From Nephrocerus scutellatus (Eukaryota > Arthropoda > Insecta > Diptera > Pipunculidae), in contig OX352765.1 of assembly GCA_947095585.1 (NCBI GenBank), positions 75,871,976 to 75,935,975 of the forward strand: 64,000 bases of DNA. Reading direction: 5' to 3'. This document shows positions 36,501-48,500 of the stretch, piece by piece. The position numbers were made by a program, and so were the translations under genes. The stretch's first letter is position 1; each line of letters starts with the position of its first letter. The notes under the pieces are model-generated. The model did no database searches, was not told the origin of the DNA, and saw only the letters and a program-made list of their open reading frames with translations.

Positions 36501-39500
36501 GTTTTGCACAATCGCACACAAATGAGAAGACAAAAAAGAGAAAGAGAGAGAGGGGAGAGAGAAACCAATAAGCAAAGTGAGACAATTTGGCATAATGATG
36601 TGGTCAGGTAAGTTATTTATTATATGCATGTAGCTATGTATACGATTTGGCTTGAAGATGACAGGCGTGTGGTATGTGTCATCAATAAAACGCAGTCGCA
36701 TTTGGAATTAAATAAAATTTCAGTTGCGCAGCTGACTCAATCGATAACTAAATTTGAAATTACGTATTTGGTATCGTATAATAAAATTTTCTTTCTTTTG
36801 GTTGGGATTGTGTTTTGGCCGTTGTTTTGTGGTTACTAGCGGTGCTGGTCGTGGTCAGTGACTGCTACAAGGAAGAGGAATAAATATTAGCTGCATTTTG
36901 TTTGTACCGGAATAGGAATAGGAATAATTTTACAACAATGCCATGAATTCGGAAAAATTTTATTCCAACTTTTTGTGAGAATGAAATGATTCTGTTCTGC
37001 TTTTAGTTAGAAACTTCAGCACCAGAGTTGATTTTAACTGTCACTTTGCCTGTTAAATCCAATCGTTCATTTTTGTTCCCATTTCATTGGAATTTTTTAG
37101 ACTTTAATTTTAAATACGTTGTTTATTAATTAATACCGAATTTTATTGTTCAGAAATGTATGTGGCCGCAACTATCTCTGACTGGTGGAAGTGCAATCAA
37201 ACCTCCACGTGGTGGCCGGTGATAATTTTCCAAAGTAAGTTTGGCGCGAGGCTAATAACACCGCCCATAAAAAACCATATTATGGAACCCCAAATCAGCC
37301 TCGGATATACTGATGAATGACGACGACCACGGCAACGAAAACGGCTAAACAATATATAATGCTGACATAACAGCAATTCAGGAGATGCGGAATGGTGTCT
37401 TACAAAAATCAGAATATGACATATATTACAGCTGTCATGCAAGACATCATGTGCTCGGGGTGGGGCTTCTAGTCAGCAAAAGAATGAAACCCACCGTTAT
37501 CGGCTTTAAAGCAGTAAATGAACGGCTATGCATCCTTCGCGTGCGGGGCAATTTAAAAACATAAGCCGCATAACCGTTCACGCACCTACAGAGGATTCCC
37601 CAGATAACGAAAAGAAGAAGAATTATTTGAATAGGTCGAACGGGAACTCCATGCTTCTCCTCAGTATGATGTAAAAATCATTCTGGGGGATATGAATGCC
37701 AAAAGAGGTAGGGGCCAGTATTCAGGCAGTACATTGGCACCCATAGCTTACACGAGAATACTAATGACAATGGTCGTTGCGAGCACAAGGTTCGCGCGTA
37801 AGAATATCCCATAGCTTACACGAGAATACTAATGACAATGGTCGTTGCGAGCACAAGGTTCGCGCGTAAGAATATCCACAAAGTCAGCTGGGTATCTCCT
37901 GATGAAGCCACTCGCAACCAGATAGACCAAGTGTTCATAGAGCGCCGTCACAACCAGAACCAGATGACGTTACGAACGAACCGAAGTGCCAACAGGTGCT
38001 AGAGCAGTACAGAGAGCGAGGACCACACCAGGTGCGGAAGTTCTACCAAAGAGTCCGCGGTATGAAGCAATATACACCACGTTTCACATACTGCAAAGAC
38101 AAAGAGGGTAATCTGATCGCCGGTCTCAAAGGCATATTAGAGCGATGGGAAGAGCACTTTCATGAGTTGCTTAATGGCCAGCTAACTGAGAAATTGGAGG
38201 CTCCACCAATGACCGAAGACCACACTATTCTGCCGCCACCAAGCATAGACGAAGTTAGCAGTGCGATAAATCGGCTCAAAAATAAAAATGCCACGGGATC
38301 TGATGGTATCCCAGCCGAGCTGATTAAAACTGGAGGCCCCGCAATACACCAAGCAAATCATGAACTAATAGTGAAAGTATGGAAGAAGAAACGATGTCAG
38401 AAGACTGGCGAAGAGGCATCCTTTGCCCCATACATTCGAAATGAGATGTCACAACCTGAAGCAATTATCGTGGTATAACGTTGATGAGTACCGTGTATAA
38501 GATTTGCTCCTCTATCCTTCAAGAAAGGTGAGCCCCATATTTCATCAGATTTACACCCATAGGCAGGTGATGAAAAAATGTCTAGAGTTTCAAAACTCAC
38601 TACAGCATCTTTTTATAGACTTTAAAGCCGCCTATGATAGCATAACCAGAGTAGAAATTAATAAAGCCATGAGAGAATTCGGCATCCCAAATAAACAGAC
38701 AAGACTATGTAGGTTGACAATGACCAATGTTATAAGCCAAGTAAAAATATCCGAATCACTATCAACCCCATTCAACATCTAAAACGGGCTTCGAAAAGGG
38801 GATGGACTGGCTTGCGCCTTTTCAACCTCACATTGGAGAAAGTGATCAGAGACTCTGAGGTAACGGCGAGAGGAACAATCCTCTATAAGTCTATTCGGAT
38901 ACTGGCTTACGCAGACGATACTGACATCGTTGGTAGAAACCAAAGGGCTGTACAGGAAGATTTTATCCAGATCGAACAGGCGGCACGAAATCTTGGGCTG
39001 CACATAAATGAGAGCAAAACAAGGTACATAGTGGCCACGTCGGTGGCTCGATTGACTCCGGTGGGCAGGACACCTAGCTAGCATGAATGATCCTGTTTGG
39101 AAAGTCTTTTGCGGTAGGATTTATGGAAGACGACAGCGAGGCCGGTCAAGCCTACGATGGAAGGATGGCGTATACCACGACGCACAGAGTTTAGGGATCC
39201 CAAACTCGATGACATCGGCTCGGTGGAGAGATTTTTTGCGGGAGGCCAGGACCGGACACTGGTTTTAGAGCCAAATATGATGATACCTGTTATGATGGCT
39301 GGAAAACAAAATCTAAATCATAAAAAGGCATATTGCCCTGAGTGCATGTTGGAGGTTGGAATATGCTGTGAATTATGCGGTGGATGGTTCCATAGCACCT
39401 GTGCACATCGATTCTTCCTTCTATAAATTGTTATCAGCATCTGATTCCTTGTGCTGGTTTTGTACTACTTGTAAACCAATGGATGCCTTTAAAGCACATT

Positions 39501-42500
39501 TTGTCGATTACATGAAGGAAGCCTTCCACGATTTCCAGGCAAGCTTATCGGTCAAATTTAAATCTATTGATGGTAAATAACAATCGTTCCAATCATCAGT
39601 TTTTGACCTCCAAGCTCAAACAGCCACTGCTACTCAGGTGCTAAATAACCTTAAAGCTATCTGGAGCCGAGGGTTGAACTAGAAATATCGTGTGCGTCTA
39701 CTGGTCGCCTGATGGAGTTCCTCCCTGTGCTTGAAAATCTGGATCTTCAAAGTGATGTTATCATCAACGATTCTCCACCTGATTTAACCGACTTGAAAGG
39801 ATTTGCGTTGAAGGTTCTTTTTGCCCTTTAAGTAGAGGCTACAACGACAGATATCGAAACTTGCCACTGGTTTAATAAGAAACCAGGGTCGTTTATAGTG
39901 CAGTTTGGCATGGTAGTGGTATCCACCTTGTAGTGCGGCTGTAATCCGTGACAACCTTATGAAAAGTTATTTCAGGGACAGCAACTTTAAGTTGTCTGAA
40001 GTTATTGGAGGCGAGATACATTCAATGGTTTTTTTAAACGACAATCTCTCGCCCAAAATTTCGGAGCTTAAACACTTTTGCCTTGAAATCAAGAAAGTGA
40101 GGCATGACAAATGGTATGAAGTTTGTCGTCCGGTCGAATTTTTGGATGGCACCAAACCCAAATCTTTACGTAAAATTTTCCATAAAGTCGATGGACAAAG
40201 TCCAATTTGCTGAGCACGACGACGAATCGATAAATTGTCGTTTTCTTCGACACTGGCCTCAACGACAGCAATATTTTCTTCTGTACGAACTCTTCTCATT
40301 CTTGTCGGTGGCTTGGCATCCAAAAGAGTGAATGTAGACCGAAATTTGGTAATTACGTTCTTTATGGTGGTCTCTGACGGACGATTATGTGCACCATAAA
40401 ATTCACGAAGTGCTCTATAAACATTTTTAATTGAACGCTGATTTTGAAAATAAATTTCCACGATTTGAAAACGTTGTTCTGGAGTTAACCTATTCATAAT
40501 GATTTGCCAAACAATACTGAGTAGAAATGCCACTTTGAGCTGTCAAAACAACTGTCATAAAATAAAACGACATCTATCGGAAAAACAAACCTCCTAAAAA
40601 AACACCCTTTACAATAAAAATTTTAAATTTTTTTTAATTTTTTACCATATTTATGTTTATTCCTTTTTTGATTTCTAAAAATTATATTTACTCGAAAATC
40701 ACATCAACCGTTTCATTAACCCTCATCTTTCTTTAATAATACAGCATAATGAGCTCGTGCCTTCAATTGATGACTTCTTCGGATGCCATTCCTTTCATAT
40801 TGTCATTTAATTAAAATGACTTGCATCCCGTTGCCAGCGACATTTTGGTACTTCAAACAAAACTACAGCGGTCATTCAATGTGGGGCATATTAATGCCCA
40901 CAACCTTCTTGATGACTTGTGTTTCTGGAAGTTTGCTTAGGCCTGTTACTTCCAGTAATATTGTTTCCATCTCTGGCTATAAGATAATCCGTGCTGTGCA
41001 TCGAACTAGTGAAATATCTGGCGAGTCTAATTATATGAGGGGTGGTGGTGTTGCTGTCTATGTGTCATTCAAATCTAAGGCCAGAGTTGCTTAACAGTGG
41101 TGTCAGGAGACCTTTTGGGGGTTGGTTATTTGTTGGGGCAGGGGAGGTGACCGATCGAGAACTAAACTAGTATGAGATAAACTGTAAGTAAAACTATAGC
41201 ATTTATTTTTAGAAAAAACTAAATGAAAATTATTGTGGTGTAATTAATCCCGGGATTTCAATAGTCTGGGAGTAAGAATATCGTTGAAGATTGGAAACTC
41301 TATACCTAGAATTCAAAAATCATTCAATTAGAACGGCAGTTAAGTGTTTAAAATGCAATGAATTAGTTTGGCGAAATAAGTCCAGAAAGTGTAAGATTAA
41401 CACACAAATTTATTAAAAATATAATAATTTTATAGCATAATACTTACACTTACTGAATCTTACTAACTTACTTACTTTTGCATTATGGTTATTAAGAATG
41501 CCAGGAAATGTTAAATAATTGATTTGTGTATATATATATTGAGAATATACTCAACTAACAAAAGTTACACTTTTATTTGACAACTTTTCAGGTCTGCTCA
41601 CACGCAAATGGTAAATGTTTTCTTAGAGTAAGTCCTTTTTTAAAACTTGGCATTTTCAATTTACTAAACAAACTATTCTCCTTTAATTTTTTAAGTAAAA
41701 CGTACTATGGAACTAAATTTTAACTTAAATCAAATACCTATTTTTATAATTATAAGTTATCAGCATTGGTTCTAACGCAATCAGCATATATATAGATATA
41801 TATAGGTGTCTATTAATGTAACATGCTTCTTGTTTAAGCGAAAACCTAACTGAAAAACGCCACTTCTGTGGCCTTGTACTCCACGCACAAAAATAACTCA
41901 CGCTATGTTCATACAAAGAAATAAAAAAATTAAAAACTATTTTAGTTCAAATTTCGTAGTTCCATTATTCCTCGTCGATAGTAAAAATAAAGCATCATGA
42001 GTGTAAAAGTTTAAAAATAGTTCACAAAAAATTTTCGTTTATTCTCAAGATTAGGCAGAGAATCTAAATTTCGTTTCGTTTCCAATTGATGAACCTGCTC
42101 CATTACTACGTTGTTAAGGAAGGTTAAAATAAGCAGAACTTTAAGTTTAGGGCAATAATGCAATAGCATTAGGCAGGTCATGGACACCGTTTTGTCGTCA
42201 TTTGCATCGAGAAACGCAAAAGGAATATCCAATTTAAATTATTTATAATCGTACATGCGTATCAGAGCGAAGCATTGCATGAAAGTGTATTTTTCCTTAA
42301 AAATCATGCCAGCCAGTTTATGCACTTTTACTTGAAAACGAGTCAGATGAATAAAATCCATTTTTAATCAGATAGCGTCAATTCTTTGAATAACTACGAG
42401 AATAGCAAAGCGCTGAAAGAGAGCAAAAGAAAATAATTACACAGGAATTGACGAACAATGCCTGCCAAATGATTGTCGCAAAACGTTCATAGCGGCACAT

Positions 42501-45500
42501 TAGGATCTGATTATTTTTTCATTAAAGATATCAGACTGTAAAGAATTATAAATAAAAAAGTGATCGTTTCAAGTATTAAAATAACACTGCATTTAAATAA
42601 AATCAACAATGCGATGTCAAATTAACATTGCTGTGTATGTTTAGCCTAAGAAAATAACTTTCATTTTTATTTCATTTCATTTCATTGAAAATTATAGGGC
42701 AATTTCTAAGCTACCTTTAATACCAACAATTTTCGAGGCAATTGTGAAGAAAAGATTGTGTCGACTTTAAGGAATAGAATTTCATCATTTCAGCATGGCT
42801 TTTTAACAGGTCGTTCTACTGCGACAAATCTTTAATTTTTCACAGATTATTGTGTAAATGAGATAGAGTATGGTCGTCAAGTGGATGTGGTTTATACAGA
42901 CTTTGCTAAGGCTTTCAACCGGGTGCAGCATAGCATTTTGATTGCTAAATTAGAAAAATTAGGATTCCATTCTTCAATACTTAAATGGCTTTATAGCTAC
43001 TTATTGGGCAGAAACCAAAGAGTAAAAATAGGTGAGGTAACTTTCGACCTTATATTTAATTCCTCTGGCGTTCCGCAGGGTAGTCATTTGGGGCCTCTTC
43101 TATTTATTTTGTTTATAAATGATTTGCCACTTTATGTTGAAAATGCAAAATGCTTGCTGTATGCGGATGATGTTAAACTGTTCTTTTCAATCAAACGCGA
43201 AACTGATTGTTTACTACTTCAGGAGGACATTGATAATATTACAAGATGGTGTAACATTAGCAAGCTATATTTTAATATTAATAAATGCAGTGTTCTTTCA
43301 TTCTCAAGAAAAGCGCATCCCCTTTTGTCAAATTGTAACATTGAAAAAGTAAAGTTGAAAAGAGTTTTTTAAAATTGTGATCTTGGTGTTATTTTTGACT
43401 CAAAGTTAACATTTCATCTTCACTATGACTTTGTTATTGCTAGAGCAAATAGAATGTTAGGTTTTGTAAAGCGGAACTCTAGAGATTTTGTTGACCCATA
43501 TACATTGAAGTCATTATATGTCTCTCTTGTACGCTCGGTCTTGGAATACTGGAATACGCGAATAGTATCAACAGAATTGAAAGGGTTCAAACAAATTTTA
43601 GTCGTTTTTCCATTCGTAAATTGAATTGGCCAGGGGAACTGCCTCCATATAACTCGAGATTACTTCTTATCGATTTAATACCTCTTAATTCGAGAAGAAA
43701 TTATTATTACATTATGTTCGTTAGGGACTTAATAATGAACACGTTGGACTGTCCTGAGCTTTTGAGTTTAATTCCTTTTCATGCCCCAAATAGGCAGTTT
43801 AGAGTTAGTAACCTTTTGCATTTAAGAAATCATAGAACCAATAATGGACTTAATGGTCCAATTGCTAATTATTGCTCTGTACTTAATAAATATTTTAATC
43901 ATTTAGATATCTTCCTTATGAATAGAGAAATATTTAAAAAATATATATTAAGTTTGTTAAAAATTCATTAGTAATATATTTATTTTTATTTTTGTATTAA
44001 GTTATTACTTGTTCAAATCTTGTAAAGAATACCTTGAAGATTAAATAAACTAAACTAAACTAAACATTTGAGACCGTTGCGAAATACCTTCCTATCCAAA
44101 ACTTAAGAGAAACATTCGAGATACGAGGGTGGGTCAATTAGTCCCTGAAAATTAACACAAATTGTGTCGTCAGTTTAAATTTATCTTTTTTTTTTGTCAA
44201 GCATCATCTTTCAAGAGAACGCACCCAAATTTTCAGACAGATCTGTCAAATAGTTTTGCTGTGGCAGCCATATATTTTCGTTAAAATGGAAAAAAAGTAA
44301 ATTTCTAGTGCTCATTAAACACTATTTTTGCGAGAAAAAACTATCACGCAAACCAAAAAAAAGCTTGACAAATATTATGGAGACTCTTCACCATCGATTG
44401 GAACCATTCACCACTGGTTTACTCAATTTCGGTGCGGTCGTTCAAGCACAAGTGATGCATAACGTTCTGGTTGCCCAATTGAGGTCACCACATCAGAAAG
44501 CGTCGACAAAATCCATGGTTTGATAATGGACGATCGGCGAGTGAAAGTGCGCGATCTTAAAAAGGCCACAGGCTTATCACATGGCTCAGTGATTTCGATT
44601 TTACATAAATATTGGGACATGAGAAAGCCCTCCGCAAGATGGGTGCCGCGTTTGCTCACAATCGACAACAAACGCATTCTTTTGACAACTTCAAAGGTGT
44701 GTTTGGCGATGTTCCAGAAAAATTCATAAAATTCGTAACCGTGGATGAAACCTGTATTCACCACAACACACCAGAAACAAAGGAACAGTCAAAACAATGG
44801 ACTTCTCCTGGTGAATCGAAGCCGAAGAACGCCAAAGTTTGTTTGTCAGCAAACAAGGTCATGGCAACAGTTTTTTGGGATAGGCGCGATTCGACATCGA
44901 TTACCTTGAAAAGGGTAAAACGATCACCCCCAGGGACCGGGGTCTCCCAAAATGGATTAAAAATTGATCGCAAGATTCACAATCGCAAGACAAAAAAAAC
45001 AAATACGGGCACGCGAAGGTAATATAGAGAATTTATAAAATTATGTACTAAGAAACATAACAATGGCGAACGCAACCTACAATAAAATCATTTTGAACGT
45101 GACTCTATATACCCATATTAGTTCACACTAAAGCCCTTCTTCGGGCGTACTGCTAATTTTACAGATTCTTTTTTTAGCAGTACAGCAGGTAAGTGGAATG
45201 GTTTGCCAAGCGTTTCGTACTTCCGCATTGATAAAATCAGCAGGCATTCAAAACACCAAGATCTCTTTCTTTCTTTCCAATATCATTAACGCCAACACTG
45301 TACACCGTAAACCGGCATTGTAAGTATACTTTGATATCCAAAGATCCAATTAAAATTGTTCTTAATTCTCTCTTTCAACTGACACCACGCGTGTTATAAT
45401 TTTTAAAATTTTAAGAATTACAAAACGAGAAGATTAGCAGAAAAAATATGGTCTTTAGCGACTATGCTATTGACTTTTGTATGAAGGGATGAATTCGTCA

Positions 45501-48500
45501 TCTACTAAGCAGATATGATGTTCTTATATCAACAATAATTGTTATGCATTAGGATTCTTGGATAATTCCCTTTCATTAATACATACGATCTTTTGTCATC
45601 TAATTTATCTCATTAAGACCTTAACAGTTCACGTTTTTCAACCACAATAAGTGTTATTAACAGCTTTAAGCGCTGATAAATGATACTGGCAGACTAAACA
45701 GCGTAGCAAAACACAAAACTATCGTCTTACAAACTACCCATGTAGCCTTAATATTTATTTACGAGTATTTCAATTCGTAATCGCGGTTGTTGTTGCTAGA
45801 TGCATCTTTGTCGTTAATTGTAGTTGTGGTTCTATGGTTTTAGTATCTTGCAGTTCCTAAACTAAGACGTTACATCGATACAGTTTTATAATGTTTTTTC
45901 CGTTTTGTCTGTACCGACTGTGGTACATTGTTTTCCTTGCCACTTATAGTTAAGCTTATTATTTTTTCAAAAGACTGGTGTAATTTCAATGCCATTATGT
46001 GAAGTTAACCGTTGTCTGTTGAAGGTAAATGTGCGAAAATAATGGGTGTTTTAAAAAGCACAATAAAGCTTACACATTTTGAAAATAACTCGATAAATTA
46101 ATTCTAAATCCAATCATGATTCGAAGGATTATTATGGGATAATATAAAAAATCAATAAATAAAATACCGGTTGGTACAAAATCCCACGCAAAAACTATTT
46201 ATGATCATCATATTTAGCTCTACAACCGGTGTCCGGTTCTGGCCTCCCTAAAAAAAAACTCTCCACCGGTCTCGATTTTGAGGCGATATCATCCAGTTTG
46301 GCATCATAAACTCTGGGCGTCCTGGTCTACGCTATCCTTCCAGCGTAGGCTTAGCCGGCCTCGCTGTCGTGTTCCATGAAAGCAAAAACTATTACCAAAA
46401 TCAAAATTCCAATTTGAAATTACAACTTTTCTTTTTAAAAGGTTTTGTTTTGTTTTTATGACCATGGGATGTTGATTTTAGGATTTTGTATTTGGGAATT
46501 ATTAATACGTATGATTTATATCGATAATATGACCACATGAAGTTTATTTTGGCTATTACATATTTTTTTCAAATTCAGTCGTCTATGAGGATTTACCAGC
46601 AACAAAACTATCGTTATTCCTAATCAACAAATAGTCAAATTGTAATTTTAAAAGGTTATGGTTTCAAACGGCGTTTGCGAATGCATCGGTTCATACAACC
46701 AACTAGTTTTCGAACAACAACGTTTTTAAGGCAGTTGGCAAATTCGACGCCCGATATCCCTAATTCTACAACTATCTTATATATAAATTTAAAAGTATGT
46801 TTGTTTGTTTGTTTGTTTGTCTTTATACAAATCCCCACCGTTGATGGTATCAATTCAATTTTCTTAGAGTGATTCACTGATGTGTGGAAGGAACTGTAGG
46901 CATATTTTCGCCAAACAAAAACTTTTTATGCCTGTTTGTTAATTTTTGAATTTTAGGTCAATTTTCTCCAGAAAATGCATAATAAACATAACGTTTAACT
47001 ATTTTTTTCTTATGAACGTAACAATAATAAAAAATAAAATTGTAATTAAAAAAAAAAATGCTTTTATTGGATCATAGATAGCCCATTAAAAGGTAGAAAA
47101 TAAAATAGTTGGTAGATCTGGAGGAACTAGACCATAATAAAATAAATTAAAATTGCTGGAATGTTTTTAATGAAAATCTGAAATATTTGTGGCTTTCAAA
47201 AATCACATCACTTAAAAGAAACCATTTCAAGTTTATGACAATATTAAAATAATAAAAGCATTTAAAAAAAAAAATTTTTTTATATAATTTTATTTTATAC
47301 TTTTTAGTTTTTAATAAAATATGTATGGAAATTTTTAATATAATTCAGATGGGATGGTAATAACGAGACACCCACAAGACACCCACAAGTCCACCAAAAG
47401 ACTTCCAAAAGACCCCGAAAGGATACCCCCTCAAGACCACCCTCAAGACGCCGCTAAGATCACGTTACGACACCCCTCAATATTTCCTCAAGAACCCCAT
47501 AAAACCCACCTTAAGATTCCCTTAAGATCCCCTCAAAACACTCTCAAGACCCCACTTTTGAACACCTAAAAGCCGCCTAAAGACTCCACAAACGACCCTC
47601 TCAAAATCCCCTCAAGACTACCCCAAGAAACCCTAAAAACCTTCTTAAGACACCCTCAAGTCTCCACTATCGACCCTCTCAAAATCCCCCCAAGACCACC
47701 TAAGGACTTCCTCAAGACATCACTAAAGATCCTAACAAAACCCCACGGGACCCCCCTGAAGACTACCTAAAGACTCCCTCGTGATCACCTCAATAACCCG
47801 TTAAGACCACGTTACTACCCCCATCAATACTACTTCAAGACCCTTAAGACCCCCTCAAAACAGTCTATAGACCACCTAAAAACCCCCTTAGGGTTCCACT
47901 CACGACCCTCTTAAGAACTCCTTAAGACTCTATCAATACCCTCTTAAGATCCACTCAGAACTCCCTCAAGACCCCTCTCAAAACCCCATCAACACTCTCT
48001 CAAGACTACGTTACCCCTACAAAACCCCCTAAAACCATCTAAAGACTCCCTCAAACCGTCCTCAAGACCACCTTCAAGACCCCACTCAAGTCCACCCTCA
48101 AGACCGTCAAGTAACCCCTTTAATACTCCTTTAACATCATCTCAATACGCCCTTAAAACTGCCCCAAAAGCAAAACAAAATCCTACTCAAATCCCTCTTT
48201 AAAACCCCTCAATGACCCCTCTAGACATACCTGACTCATGACTCACCTCAAAACCCACCTCAAGACCCACCTGAAAACCACCAAAAGACCCCCAGAAAAG
48301 TACTATCTCGAAAACGCGTACGAGACTTACTTCCAGATTTGGAAGGAAAAAAGCGTGACAGAATGACATATAAACCGACAGAAAGTATACAGGCAAGTTA
48401 ATATAAAAGCATATAAAATAAGAAAAAAGTAATAAAACGTTATGTTTATTACGCATTTTCTGGAGAAAATTGACATCAAAGTCAAAAATTGTCATGGGCA

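Noticed and set aside
36291..36611. 106-codon plus-strand open frame at the start of exon 2
   Set aside because: Antisense to the exon and to the polypyrimidine tract of intron 1; its Arg/Glu-rich end is the GA-rich complement of that tract.
47354..47569. Open frame of repeated Pro/His/Lys residues in the C/A-rich array, duplicated at 49788-50003
   Set aside because: It is a by-product of the drifting repeat lacking G; no domain, and the identical copy follows from the tandem duplication.
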